The notes under the pieces are model-generated. The model made no database searches. It was not told where the DNA came from and saw only the letters and a list, made by a program, of their open reading frames with translations. Below are positions 41,744 through 51,071 of a DNA stretch of 63,754 nucleotides, piece after piece. The stretch is taken from positions 1 through 63,754 of the forward strand of contig CBDCBA010000001.1 of NCBI GenBank assembly GCA_965214125.1, given 5' to 3'. The position numbers were made by a program, and so were the translations under genes. This stretch comes from CBDCBA01 sp965214125 (GTDB taxonomy: Bacteria; Planctomycetota; Phycisphaerae; Tepidisphaerales; Tepidisphaeraceae). Positions within the stretch are counted from its first letter, which is position 1; every line of letters starts with the position of its first letter.

Positions 41744-44083
41744 ATGTCGATCAGCGCCACCCCCTTCACGCCCTTGAAGCACGTCCTGCTCGACGCCGAC
41801 CCGTTCGACCGGCCCGGCGAAGGCTGGCGCACCGGCGGGCTTTGGCCGGCACAGTGGGTGACGCACCCCGACGCCAGCGCCGCCAGCGGGCCGCGAATGC
41901 TCTTTTTCGAGCTCGACGTGCCGCCGGGCCAGCGCCGCATCCATGTCTCGGCCGACCAGCGCTACGAGCTGTTCCTGGGCGACCTCACGCCCGACGCCCG
42001 CGCGGGCGTCGGCCCGCAGCGCGGCCACGAACGCCGGTGGCGCTTCGAGTCGTACGACCTTGATCTCGCCGAGGCCACCGTCCTGCGCATCCGCGTCGAG
42101 TGGCTTGGGTCCAACGCTCCGATTGCCCAGCACACGGTCCGGCCCGCGTTTCTGCTGGCGGACGACCCGAGCGTCACGCTCGACCCGATCCACACCGGCG
42201 TTGCGCCGTGGCGCGTGCGGATGACGGAGCTCCCCATTCGCCTCGACCGCGTCGCCTTCGGCGCGCCCGCCTATCTCGACGGTGCGACGGCGGGGACGCT
42301 CTGGGGCACCGGCGACTGGACGCAGGCCGTGCCCGTGACTGACATTCCCGGCCAGCACGAGCGCGACCGCGGCCAGGCCGTCAGCCTCGGCGACGACCGC
42401 AACACCGCCTCGCCGTGGCGGCTGTTTCCCGCCGAACTGCCCCAACAACACGTTGCCGACTACACGAAGGCGAGCGTCGTCCACGTCGACGCTGACGCCA
42501 CGTTGCCGGTGCTTCGGGAGAACTACGACCTTCACCGCGCCGCGGCGTGGCAGAACCTGATCTCGCACGGCAAGCCGCTCACGCTCGAGACGCCCGAGCG
42601 CGTGCTGCTCGACTTGCGCGACTACGCCTGCGTTCGCCACCGGCTGACGCTGTCGGGCGCGGGCACGGTCGACATCCGCGCGAGCGAGTCGCTGTACCAC
42701 TCCGCCAAGGCCGACGTCGCGTGGTGGCCGAACCTCGAGAAACGCGACCGCGAGCTGCTGGAAGGCAAACGGTTCTTTGGCGTCGGCGACTCGTACGAGG
42801 CCGACGCGTCAGGGCTGGATGTCGAGTCGCCCACGTGGCGTGCCGGCCGGTACGTGCAGCTCGTCGCGACGCCGGCGCCGGGCGGGTCGCTCACGCTTGA
42901 GCGGTGGTCGCTGCGCGAGGAGCACTACCCGCACGCCTTCTGGTCGCGCTTCGCCATCGCCGACGAGCCCGGCCCGCTGCTCGAATCGCTGCGGCCGCTG
43001 TGCGAGCGATGCCTTCGCATGAACAGCCACGAGACGTACGTCGACACGCCCTACTACGAGCTGTTGCAATACATCGGCGACACACGGCTTCAGGCGCTGC
43101 TGACGTACGCGACCACGACCGACGACCGCCTGCCGCGCCAGGCGATCCGCGCCTTCAACGACAGCCGCCTAGCCAGCGGGCTCACGCGGTCGCGCTACCC
43201 GTCGAGCGAGGACCAGACCATCTCCGGCTTCAGCCTGTGGTGGGTCGCGATGGTCCACGACTTCGCGATGTGGCGCGACGACCCGACCTTCGTGAAGGAA
43301 CAGCTCATCGGCGTGCGCGGCGTGCTCGACGCCTGGCTCAGCGGGCCGCCGCGCGGGTGGATGTTCCTCGACTGGGTTGACACCTGGGAGGCGGGCGTGC
43401 CGCCGGGCGGGGCGGAGGGCCAGGACTACCTCGCGCGGGCGCAGTTGGCGCACGTGCTTGAACTCGCGGCGGAATTGGAGGAGGCGTACGGCGAGCCCGA
43501 GTACGCCGCCCGCTGGCGCCGCGGGGCGACGGCGGAGGCCGAGCGCGTCGCGCAGGCATGGGACGCCGAGCGCGGCGTGCTCCAACGCGACGGCCATCTC
43601 GCGGAGCACGGCCAGATCCTCGCGCTGCTGACGCCGGCCATTCTCAAGGCGCTCCCGCACGACGCCGCCGACCGCATGTGGGCCGCCTTGTGCGACGGCG
43701 ACTTCGCGTGGAATGCCACCGCAAGCGTCTATTTCAGCCACTACCTCTTCGACGCCTGCGCCGCCCGCGGCGATTTGGCCCCATTGCTCCGCCGACTCGG
43801 CCTGTGGCAGTTTATGATCGACTTCGGCTGTAAAACAACGCTTGAGTCGCCCGAGCCTTCACGCAGCGACTGCCACGCCTGGGCCGCCCACCCGTTGCTC
43901 CACGCCTTCACCACCTGCCTTGGCGTTCGGCCGGCGTCGTTCGAGTTCAAGAGCGTGAGCGTCAAGCCGCTCGTGCGCGGACTGGGCGCAATGGTCCACC
44001 CGCGCGGCATCATTCACGTCGACGCGAGCGATCCCGCCGCGCCCGCCGTCGAGTTGCCCGAGGGCGTCACGCGGGCGGAGTGA
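41744..44083 (+). CDS. Alpha-L-rhamnosidase-like protein (GH78)
   Basis: 779 aa. N-terminal beta-sandwich domains (RMLFFELDVPPGQRRIHVSA, YELFLGDLTP) precede the (alpha/alpha)6 catalytic barrel from about 420: TYVDTPYYELLQYIGDTRLQ, YPSSEDQTISGFSLWWVAMV, GWMFLDWVDTWEAGVP, LFDACAARGDL and the C-terminal sandwich. The acidic residues of PSSEDQ and DWVDTWE are in the positions of the GH78 general acid and base. No signal peptide, so it may act on imported oligosaccharides. GGAG lies directly before the ATG; TAGGGT (41727-41732) is 11 nt upstream. Its 3' end overlaps the convergent DinB gene by 17 nt. Confidence 0.82.
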   Translation: MSISATPFTPLKHVLLDADPFDRPGEGWRTGGLWPAQWVTHPDASAASGPRMLFFELDVPPGQRRIHVSADQRYELFLGDLTPDARAGVGPQRGHERRWRFESYDLDLAEATVLRIRVEWLGSNAPIAQHTVRPAFLLADDPSVTLDPIHTGVAPWRVRMTELPIRLDRVAFGAPAYLDGATAGTLWGTGDWTQAVPVTDIPGQHERDRGQAVSLGDDRNTASPWRLFPAELPQQHVADYTKASVVHVDADATLPVLRENYDLHRAAAWQNLISHGKPLTLETPERVLLDLRDYACVRHRLTLSGAGTVDIRASESLYHSAKADVAWWPNLEKRDRELLEGKRFFGVGDSYEADASGLDVESPTWRAGRYVQLVATPAPGGSLTLERWSLREEHYPHAFWSRFAIADEPGPLLESLRPLCERCLRMNSHETYVDTPYYELLQYIGDTRLQALLTYATTTDDRLPRQAIRAFNDSRLASGLTRSRYPSSEDQTISGFSLWWVAMVHDFAMWRDDPTFVKEQLIGVRGVLDAWLSGPPRGWMFLDWVDTWEAGVPPGGAEGQDYLARAQLAHVLELAAELEEAYGEPEYAARWRRGATAEAERVAQAWDAERGVLQRDGHLAEHGQILALLTPAILKALPHDAADRMWAALCDGDFAWNATASVYFSHYLFDACAARGDLAPLLRRLGLWQFMIDFGCKTTLESPEPSRSDCHAWAAHPLLHAFTTCLGVRPASFEFKSVSVKPLVRGLGAMVHPRGIIHVDASDPAAPAVELPEGVTRAE

Positions 44084-44624
44084 GGACCGATTGCTGCTCG
44101 GGCGACGTCGGCTGCCACAGCGGCTGGTACGCCTCGCCAAGCTGCTGGCGCGTCAGGCAGACGATTTCCTGAGCGTGTCCCTCGAAGTGCGCGACCGCGT
44201 GCAGCGTGGCACCGAGGCGCGTGGTGTCGAAGCCTTGCACGATGAGCGGCTCGAGCAGGCGCGGCGGGTCGAATTTGGCAAGGACGGCGACGCCCTTCTG
44301 AACGACGCCCGTCAGGCGCGCCTCGACCTCGGCCCGCGGCCGATCGATTGCCGCGAATTCGGCGGGTCGGTCGCGATCGAACGGTTGCTCGCCGACGCCG
44401 CCGACGATCCACTGGCCGACGTTGCCGGCAAGGTGGAGCATCAGGTTCGCGATCGAGTTCATCCCCTCGCGCGGCCGCCACCAGAGGGCAGAGTCGGCAA
44501 GCTGGCCGGCGCAGTGGGTGATCCGCAGGTGCTGGCCCAGGAGCATTTTGCGGCACTGGTCCAGCACGCCGACGCCGGCATCGTCGTAGCGGCCAGTGTG
44601 GTCGTACAGGAGCGGGGCGGGCAT
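44067..44624 (-). CDS. DinB/DUF1572 family protein
   Basis: 185 aa. Four-helix DinB-like fold: LDQCRKMLLGQHLRITHCAG, WWRPREGMNSIANLMLHLAG NV (metal His in LMLHLAGN), and HAVAHFEGHAQEIVCLTRQ, whose two His complete the three-His metal site. The family contains thiol-dependent or metal-dependent enzymes of mostly unknown role. The ATG at 44624 is 5 nt after a TAAGGT box. It is divergent from the HTTM-like membrane gene by 48 nt. Confidence 0.85.
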   Translation of the reverse strand: MPAPLLYDHTGRYDDAGVGVLDQCRKMLLGQHLRITHCAGQLADSALWWRPREGMNSIANLMLHLAGNVGQWIVGGVGEQPFDRDRPAEFAAIDRPRAEVEARLTGVVQKGVAVLAKFDPPRLLEPLIVQGFDTTRLGATLHAVAHFEGHAQEIVCLTRQQLGEAYQPLWQPTSPEQQSVLTPPA

Positions 44625-44629
44625 GTTCG

Positions 44630-44635
44630 ACCTTA
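44630..44635 (-). promoter_or_regulatory. -10 box TAAGGT, DinB-like gene
   Basis: Minus-strand TAAGGT ends 5 nt before the ATG at 44624. Confidence 0.5.
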
Positions 44636-44657
44636 AGGCAAGCGGCGGTGGTTCTGT

Positions 44658-44663
44658 TAGATT
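44658..44663 (+). promoter_or_regulatory. -10 box TAGATT, HTTM-like membrane gene
   Basis: Ends 9 nt before the ATG at 44673. Confidence 0.4.
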
Positions 44664-44672
44664 CGGTGGCCG

Positions 44673-46352
44673 ATGTCGTCGTCGCCCACCGCCACCGTTG
44701 CCACGCCGTCGGACGGACTCGCGCCCGAGCGTGCCGCCCACACCGGCGCGTTTGGCTCGCGGCGCGGCGGCAAGCTCGACGTGGCGCTGCGGGTGGGCAT
44801 CATGCTCTGCGTATTCATTGCCCAGCAGCGCGCCTTCAAGAGCGCGTTCAGCTTGGAGGACGAGGCCTACGGCGGGCCGAGCATCGCGCTGGGCCTGCTG
44901 GTGAACATCGAGGCGATGGCGTTGCTGTTGGTGCCGGTGCTCGTCCTGCTGCTGGGCCCGCTCGCGGCCGGGCGGCGCGTGGCGCGGGCGCCGGCGTTGA
45001 CGTGGCGGTTTGAGGGCAAGCCCCTGATGCGTTGGTTCGTGACGCTGATGGCCGCCGCGTTGGCGTGGTACTTCGCGACCTACCCGTACAACCATTACCT
45101 CGACCAGTGGCACGCCGCCGACCGCGTGCTGCTGGTGGTGCTGGCCGCGGCGGTCGCGTGGAAGCCGATCTTCGTCCTCCCGCTGCTGGCTCTGGCGACG
45201 ACGTCGGCCAACCAGTTTCAAGTGCCGCTGCCGATGTTCGCGCTCACGCACAAGGAGCCGCTGCTCGATGCGCTCAACCTCTTCACCTGCTGGCTCTACA
45301 TCAAGACCTTCGAGCCGCGCCAACGCCCGTGGCTGCTCTGGATGATGCTGCTCTCGATGATGGCCAGCCACTACTTTCTGCCCGGTTATCGCAAGGTCAC
45401 GCTCAACTGGGCCTTCGAAGAGGACATGCGCAACCTGCTGCTCTCGGCCCGCGACAACGGGTGGCTGGCGGCGCTGCCCGACGCGACCTTCGGCACCATC
45501 CTGACCCTCTTGAGTCAGCTCAACGTTGCCTTCATCGTCGGCACGCTGCTGATCGAACTGGGCGTCATCGTCATGCTGTGGCGGCGCGGGTTGGCGGTGC
45601 CGCTGTTGCTCGGGTCGGCGGGGCTGCACCTGGGGATCTTCGCGACGAGCGGCATCTTCTTCTGGGAGTGGGTCCTGCTCGACGTCGTCCTCGCGATCTG
45701 CGTCTTCCTGATGAGCCGCGGGACCGTTCGCCGCGTCTTCAACGGCTGGACGCTCTTCCTCAGCGCGCTGCTGATCGCCGGCGGCGACTGGACCTTCGAC
45801 TCCACCGCGCTCGGCTGGTACGACGCGCCGCTGAGCACCACGTATCGCGTGGAGGTTGTCGGCGAAAGCGGCGCGGTCTACGAGGTGCCGCCGGCGTCGC
45901 TGGCGCCGTTCGACTTCCCGATGTCGCAGGGCCGCTTCGGCTTCGCATCGACCAAGCCGACGGTGGTCAACACGTACGGCTCGACGCGCGACCTGGCCAC
46001 CCTCCGCCGGCTGCGCGACGCGACGACGCCCGACGAGGTCCGCGCCGCCATCGACGCCGGCGGGTTCCGCTACGCCGACGAGCGCAAGCGCGCCCGCCGC
46101 ACCGACCTGCTGCGCGACCTGCTCGTCACGTACTTTCGGCACGCCAACGACCGCGTCGGCACCGGCGAGCCGTTGCGCTGGATCAAGGCCCCGTCGCACG
46201 TCTGGACCTACGGCGTCGATCCCGATTTGCCCGACTACGCCCGGCAGGAGCGCGTGGTCCGCCTTCGCGTGCGCCGGGAGGATCGCTGGCTGACGCCCGA
46301 CCCGTCGGAAGTCGTTCGAAGCGAAGAGATCATCGATTTGCCGATCGACTAG
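44673..46352 (+). CDS. Multi-pass membrane protein, possibly HTTM/gamma-carboxylase-like
   Basis: 559 aa. About ten membrane helices occupy residues 45-375, and a soluble C-terminal domain of about 180 residues follows. Features recalling HTTM (vitamin K-dependent carboxylase-like) proteins are LLLSMMASHYFLPGYRKVTLNW, with a motif of the 'Y...G..K' kind, and LLIELGVIVMLWRRGLAVPL, HLGIFATSGIFFWEWVLLDV. The assignment is tentative. The C-terminal domain (FDFPMSQGRFGFASTKPTVV) is not recognised. It is divergent from the DinB gene. Confidence 0.6.
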   Translation: MSSSPTATVATPSDGLAPERAAHTGAFGSRRGGKLDVALRVGIMLCVFIAQQRAFKSAFSLEDEAYGGPSIALGLLVNIEAMALLLVPVLVLLLGPLAAGRRVARAPALTWRFEGKPLMRWFVTLMAAALAWYFATYPYNHYLDQWHAADRVLLVVLAAAVAWKPIFVLPLLALATTSANQFQVPLPMFALTHKEPLLDALNLFTCWLYIKTFEPRQRPWLLWMMLLSMMASHYFLPGYRKVTLNWAFEEDMRNLLLSARDNGWLAALPDATFGTILTLLSQLNVAFIVGTLLIELGVIVMLWRRGLAVPLLLGSAGLHLGIFATSGIFFWEWVLLDVVLAICVFLMSRGTVRRVFNGWTLFLSALLIAGGDWTFDSTALGWYDAPLSTTYRVEVVGESGAVYEVPPASLAPFDFPMSQGRFGFASTKPTVVNTYGSTRDLATLRRLRDATTPDEVRAAIDAGGFRYADERKRARRTDLLRDLLVTYFRHANDRVGTGEPLRWIKAPSHVWTYGVDPDLPDYARQERVVRLRVRREDRWLTPDPSEVVRSEEIIDLPID

Positions 46353-46357
46353 TCGCC

Positions 46358-47161
46358 CTACGGCGTGGCGACAGCCGCCTGCGAGGAACCGCCGTCGACG
46401 GCGGAGCGGTTGGCGCGGGCGGCGTCGAGGGCCGTCGTGGCCAGCCACTGGTGGGCCTTCTCGCAGGCGGAGTCGACCTCAATCGTGCGCCGGAAGCCGG
46501 CGATGCGATCGGGGGCGCTTTGCATCGCGTTCGCCGCGTCGAGGTGCGGCTGGGCGAGACGTTCCCACAGGCCCATCGTCGCCGCGAAGGTCTCGGCGTC
46601 GCCTTGTTTCTTGCCGTGCGGAAGCTGGTCCTGGCCGAACATCAGGCAACGGTCCGGCAGTGCCGAGACGAGCGGGCGGTCGTCTGTCCACGCCGTGTCC
46701 GCTGGCGGAAGCGGTTGGTCGGCGAAGGGGCAGATCGCGACGAGCCGCTTGCCGTTCGGGCCGGGGTAGACCGCGCCGAGGAACGTCTCAAGGTAGAGCC
46801 CACGCTCCCGCGCCAGTCGCCGTACTTCGACGGCCGGCGACAGGTCGGCCCAGCCGGCGACGAGGAGCTGGCCCTGCGGGTACTTCTTGACGATCGCCTC
46901 GGGATCGAGGTGATCGCCTGGATCGTCGGCCCAAACGTCGAGGCGAACGATCCCCTCGCCGCAAAGCTGGCGGTGTTGCCGGCGGGCCTCCTGGAGCGGG
47001 TAGTAGAGCCGGCCGAGCGTGTCGAGGTCGTCGCGGGCCAGGGCGAGTTCCTCGGCGTCGACCAGCGCCCGCTCGGCGGCGAGGTAGTCCATCGCCATCA
47101 GTCGTTGCTGGCCGACGTCGCACAATTCTTGCAGGGCGTCGTGATAGTCGGGGCGGTTCAT
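46358..47161 (-). CDS. Uncharacterised protein with TPR-like N-terminus
   Basis: 267 aa. Residues about 10-60 form TPR-like helix pairs (QRLMAMDYLAAERALVDAEE, DDLDTLGRLYYPLQEARRQ). A compact alpha/beta part follows (IVRLDVWADDPGD, GQLLVAGWADLSP, LETFLGAVYP). A second helical repeat closes the protein (IEVDSACEKAHQWLATTALD). It resembles a hypothetical family I associate with Phycisphaerae. No enzymatic motif. It is convergent with the HTTM-like gene (5 nt gap) and divergent from the ABC exporter. Confidence 0.7.
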   Translation of the reverse strand: MNRPDYHDALQELCDVGQQRLMAMDYLAAERALVDAEELALARDDLDTLGRLYYPLQEARRQHRQLCGEGIVRLDVWADDPGDHLDPEAIVKKYPQGQLLVAGWADLSPAVEVRRLARERGLYLETFLGAVYPGPNGKRLVAICPFADQPLPPADTAWTDDRPLVSALPDRCLMFGQDQLPHGKKQGDAETFAATMGLWERLAQPHLDAANAMQSAPDRIAGFRRTIEVDSACEKAHQWLATTALDAARANRSAVDGGSSQAAVATP

Positions 47162-47244
47162 GGGGACGTTTTATCGCAAAGCGGGTCCTGGGCGCACTTT
47201 TCGATCGACATGGGGCGGCAGGCTCGCTACGAAAGGGCCGCCTT

Positions 47245-49341
47245 ATGGCACAAACGCCCCCGCCCGCCATCGCAGGCCAGCCCGCACGCGCCGGCCTGCT
47301 CGCCAAGCTCCCGCCGAACCTGAGCCGGTTCCTGCGCTACGTCCTGCGCTACAAGGCGCTGCTCGCGGTCGCCATGGCGTTCGGCCTCGTCAAGTTCGGC
47401 CTCGCCTTCGCCTTTCCGGCGATCACGAAGTTCGTCATCGACTACGTCGTCACCGGCCAGGGTGCGTCGGCGGGCGAAACGGATATTGCAATTGTGCTGC
47501 TGACGCGCGACGAGCGGATGGAGTGGCTGCTGTGGCTCAGTGTGATCGGCGGCGTTGTGCTGCTGGCCTACCTGGCGGCAACGTTCTTTCGCGACTACCT
47601 CACCGGCACGCTCGGCTTCCGTGTGATCCGCGACTTGCGGCAGGACCTGTTCGACCACCTGCACCGCCTGAGCCTGCACTTTTACTCGAAGGAGCGCACC
47701 GGAAGCATCGTCAGCCGTGTGATCAGCGACATCAGCCAGGCCAGCAACCTCGTCAACGGCGGCGTGGTGGCGGTGGCGATGGACGTGTTCGCGATGATCT
47801 TTGGCATCGCGCTGCTCTTCTGGGTCAGCGTGCCCCTGGCGCTGGTGGCCCTGATCGTCCTGCCGGCGAACGCGCTGGCGATGAAATATCTGCGGCCGCA
47901 CGTGAAGCAGGCGGGCAAGCTCGTGCAGCGCTCGATCGGGCGCATCAGCGGCAACGTGCAGGAACAGCTCGCCGGCATCAGCCTCGTGCAAAGCAGCGCC
48001 GCCGAGCGACGCGAAAGCGACCGCTTCCGCGCCGATACCGAGGAGCACTACGACCGCGTGGTCCACCAGAAGGCCCTGAGCGCCATCGTCGCGACGATCG
48101 GCGAGGGGCTGACCAAAACCGGCACGCTGGCCGTCGCGCTCGTCGGCGGCTACCTCGCGATCGGCGGCGGGCTCAGCGCGGGCGACGTGGCCATGTTCCT
48201 CGGGTTCCTGGGCGTGATGTACTTCCCCGTGCAACGCTTCGCGGAGGTGAACGTCGTCTACCAGACGTGCATGGCGAGCCTGGAGCGGATCTTCCGCGTC
48301 TTTGACATCACGCCCAAAATCAGCGAACGCCCCGACGCTTGGCCGCACCCGCCCGAGCGCGGCGACGTGACGTTCGAGGAGGTGCGCTTCAGCTACTCCG
48401 ACGACTCCGACGAGTCGCGCACGCGCCTGCACGCCGAGGACGACAAGGGGGGCATCGACCCCGAGACGGGCAAGGAGATCGAGCTGGCGCGGCGGGTCAA
48501 TCCGACCACGCTCACGCCCGCCGAGCGCCGACGCGAGGTGCGTCGCGAGCTGCGCCGGCAGATGCGGCTCGAGCGCAAGCGCCGGGAGATGGAGAAGGCC
48601 GGCACGCTCCCGCCGCCTCCGCCGGTCGAGCGCCGCTGGGTGCTGGACGGCCTCTCCTTCGACGTGACGGCCGGCCAACGCGTGGCGTTGGTTGGGCCTA
48701 GTGGCAGCGGCAAGACGACGCTCGTCTCGCTGCTGCCCCGCCTCTACGACGTGAGCGAGGGGGCCATCCGCATCGACGGGCGCGATTTGCGCGATTACAA
48801 GAAGGAAGTGCTGCGCGAGGCGATCGGCATCGTGCAGCAGGATTCGTTCCTCTTCAGCGGCAGCGTGGCCGACAACCTGCTCTACGGCCGGCCGGACGCG
48901 AGCTTCGAGGAGGTCGTCGACGCCGCCAAGGCGGCCAACGCCGACGGCTTTATCCGCGAATTGCCCGAGGGATACCAGACCGCCCTCGGCGAGCGCGGCG
49001 TGAACCTATCGGGCGGCCAACGCCAACGGCTGAGCATCGCCCGCGCCATCCTGAAGGACCCGAAGATCCTGATTCTCGATGAAGCGACGAGCGCGCTCGA
49101 CGTCGAGAGCGAGCGACTCGTGCAGGAGGCGCTCGAACGCCTGATGAAGAACCGGACGTGCTTCATCATCGCACACCGCCTCAGCACGATCAAAGACGCC
49201 GACCGCATCCTCGTGGTCGACCGCGGCCGCGTGGTGGAGGATGGCACGCACCAGTCGCTTATCAACGACGGCCGCCTCTACGCGCGGCTCGCCCGGCAGG
49301 CCTTTGGCGACGGGCACATTGCCACCCAGCAGGCGGCGTGA
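47245..49341 (+). CDS. MsbA-like ABC exporter (half transporter)
   Basis: 698 aa. Six-helix transmembrane domain (residues about 30-340) fused to a nucleotide-binding domain with Walker A GPSGSGKTT (about 485), LSGGQRQR (about 588), Walker B ILILDEATSALD (about 607) and switch IAHRLSTI. Residues about 385-465 are a highly charged insert (DDSDESRTRLHAEDDKGG; RRREVRRELRRQMRLERKRR) splitting the beginning of the ATPase domain, ahead of WVLDGLSFDV. It probably flips lipid A or another lipid, in line with lpxK in this window. AAAGGG lies 7 nt before the ATG. A strong bidirectional hairpin follows. Confidence 0.9.
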   Translation: MAQTPPPAIAGQPARAGLLAKLPPNLSRFLRYVLRYKALLAVAMAFGLVKFGLAFAFPAITKFVIDYVVTGQGASAGETDIAIVLLTRDERMEWLLWLSVIGGVVLLAYLAATFFRDYLTGTLGFRVIRDLRQDLFDHLHRLSLHFYSKERTGSIVSRVISDISQASNLVNGGVVAVAMDVFAMIFGIALLFWVSVPLALVALIVLPANALAMKYLRPHVKQAGKLVQRSIGRISGNVQEQLAGISLVQSSAAERRESDRFRADTEEHYDRVVHQKALSAIVATIGEGLTKTGTLAVALVGGYLAIGGGLSAGDVAMFLGFLGVMYFPVQRFAEVNVVYQTCMASLERIFRVFDITPKISERPDAWPHPPERGDVTFEEVRFSYSDDSDESRTRLHAEDDKGGIDPETGKEIELARRVNPTTLTPAERRREVRRELRRQMRLERKRREMEKAGTLPPPPPVERRWVLDGLSFDVTAGQRVALVGPSGSGKTTLVSLLPRLYDVSEGAIRIDGRDLRDYKKEVLREAIGIVQQDSFLFSGSVADNLLYGRPDASFEEVVDAAKAANADGFIRELPEGYQTALGERGVNLSGGQRQRLSIARAILKDPKILILDEATSALDVESERLVQEALERLMKNRTCFIIAHRLSTIKDADRILVVDRGRVVEDGTHQSLINDGRLYARLARQAFGDGHIATQQAA

Positions 49342-49373
49342 CGCTGCGTGACGCTGCGTGGCGGCGCAGAGAC

Positions 49374-49403
49374 AAGGCGAGCCCGCCAAAGCGGGCTCGC
49401 CTT
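49374..49403. terminator. Bidirectional hairpin terminator
   Basis: Perfect 13-bp stem (49374-49386 / 49391-49403, aaggcgagcccgc) with a CAAA loop between the convergent exporter and DUF3618 genes. The flanking A and T pairs make it usable in both directions. A tandem 'gtgacgctgc' pair lies just before it. Confidence 0.75.
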
Positions 49404-49424
49404 CACATGCGATCGGCGGGGCGG

Positions 49425-51071
49425 CTACGACTTCAAGTCGTGCTTTTCCTTGGCCTTGTCGACCTGCTTGGACGACTCGTCCTTGGCGGTGTCGACGGCC
49501 TTCTCCGCGACGCTCTTGGCGGCGTCGGCGATGCCGCTGGGCGTCAGGGACTTGTCCTTGGCATCCTCCTTCACGCCCTGGGCCTCGCGCTTGGCCTCGT
49601 CGGCGACGTTGCCCGCCTCGGCGGTGGCCTCATCGACGACCCTCTCCACGCTTTCGACGGCCGAGTCGACCAGCCGGCCGGCGGCCTGCTTGGCCTTGTC
49701 GGTCAGGTCGCTCGCCTGGCGCTTGAGGCTGTCGGGGGTCAGGCCCTGCGATTGCGCCTCGTCCTTCGTTTCGTCGTAGACGCGGCCGGCGACGGTCTGC
49801 CCGCGCTCGTACATCTCGTGGGCGAGGTCGCCCGCCTGGTCCTTGAGCTCGCGGCTTTGGCCGCCCATCAGGCGGTCCTCCGGCCGGGTGCGCGGGACGA
49901 CGAGCCCCGCAAGGACGCCCGCGGCCAAGGCGCCGGCAGCCATCGCGAGCGGGTGGTTCTCGACCCCCGACTCGTAGCCGCGCCGGCTCAGGTCGAGACC
50001 GCGCTGCCCGTACTCGCGGCCGGCGTCGTACCCCTGCCGGCCGTACGCGGCCGACGATTCCTGGGCGCGGCGGGTTGCCGAGATGCTCAAATCGCGGGCG
50101 CGGCGGGCGCGTTCGGCGGTGTCACTGCCGGCCTTGGCGACCACGTTGCCGGTGGCGTCCACGAGGTCGCCGGCCTTGTCGAAGGCGACGGTCGCGCCCT
50201 CCCAAACGAACTCGCCCGTGCTGCTGACGGCATCGACGATGGCGTGGCCGGTTGTCGACGCGAGGTCGGCAGACTTGCCGGCGACCCAACTCGCCGCGCT
50301 GGCCATGCCGCTAGCGGCGCTGCTGGCCGCGCTGGCCACGCCGCTGGCGGCCTTGCTGGCCAACCCCGGCCCTTGGTCCTGCCCGCCGCGACCGGATCGG
50401 TCGCCGCGGTGCTGGCCGCCGCCCTGGTACTCGTCGCCGTAGTGCTCTACGTCGTACGGCTGGCCGGTGCGGGCGTCAACGTAGCTGCCGGCGTACATCT
50501 CCGGCTCGCGGCTGCCGCGGGTCATCATGCGAAGGCGCTCGCGCTCCGCCTGTTCGCCCGAGAGGCGGTCGCGGCCGGCGTAGAAGGCATCGCGGGCAAC
50601 GTCGCGGTCGTCATCGCGCGGCTTGAGAAAGAGCCACGCGAGGCTCGCGGCGATGCCGGTGGCGGCGATCGGGTTCTCCTTGACCTTGTCCCACGCGAAG
50701 CCGGCGGCATTCTTGCCGGCGCGGGTCAGCGCCTCGTCGCGCGACTTGCCCGCGAGGGGGCGGCCCGGCTGGTACGTTTCCTGGCCGCTCGGCTGCATGA
50801 CCTTGTTCGACATGTAGCCGATGGCGGTGTCGATCAGGCTGCTGGGGCGCAGGCGGTCCTTCAGGACGTCGAGCGTGCGGTCCATTTCGGAGCGCGTGTG
50901 GTCGATGTCGTTCTGGATCCGAGCCGAGTCACCGTCGTCGCGGCGGTTGTGGATCTCCGGGTGCTCCGGGTGGGCGACAGTGCGCCCCGCTCCGGTGGCT
51001 GGCTCGTACGCGCCGGCGGACCCGGCGGCGGCGGGCGAACCCGGCTGGGTGGAGGGGTTGGACGTGCTCAC
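49425..51071 (-). CDS. DUF3618-domain envelope protein
   Basis: 548 aa from the GTG at 51071, which overlaps the previous stop (GTGA); an ATG at 51134 would overlap that gene by 67 nt. The DUF3618 motif RIQNDIDHTRSEMDRTLDVL is near residues 53-72. Two or three hydrophobic stretches follow (NPIAATGIAASLAWLFL; PLAMAAGALAAGVLAGLVVP). Ala/Ser/Gly-rich repeats (ASGVASAASSAASGMASAAS) and long apolipoprotein-like helices rich in DEA, KDK and VD occupy the rest. Last gene of a three-gene operon; probably protects or organises the membrane under stress. Confidence 0.75.
   Translation of the reverse strand: MSTSNPSTQPGSPAAAGSAGAYEPATGAGRTVAHPEHPEIHNRRDDGDSARIQNDIDHTRSEMDRTLDVLKDRLRPSSLIDTAIGYMSNKVMQPSGQETYQPGRPLAGKSRDEALTRAGKNAAGFAWDKVKENPIAATGIAASLAWLFLKPRDDDRDVARDAFYAGRDRLSGEQAERERLRMMTRGSREPEMYAGSYVDARTGQPYDVEHYGDEYQGGGQHRGDRSGRGGQDQGPGLASKAASGVASAASSAASGMASAASWVAGKSADLASTTGHAIVDAVSSTGEFVWEGATVAFDKAGDLVDATGNVVAKAGSDTAERARRARDLSISATRRAQESSAAYGRQGYDAGREYGQRGLDLSRRGYESGVENHPLAMAAGALAAGVLAGLVVPRTRPEDRLMGGQSRELKDQAGDLAHEMYERGQTVAGRVYDETKDEAQSQGLTPDSLKRQASDLTDKAKQAAGRLVDSAVESVERVVDEATAEAGNVADEAKREAQGVKEDAKDKSLTPSGIADAAKSVAEKAVDTAKDESSKQVDKAKEKHDLKS

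Noticed and set aside
44625..46448. N-terminal extension of the DinB frame by about 600 codons
   Set aside because: It would run antisense through the HTTM-like gene. The DinB domain begins just after the ATG at 44624, which has its own -10 box.
45032..47323. Plus-strand frame of about 760 codons across 45.0-47.3 kb
   Set aside because: Out-of-frame shadow of the membrane protein and antisense of the TPR-like gene; Arg/Ala/Pro-rich throughout.
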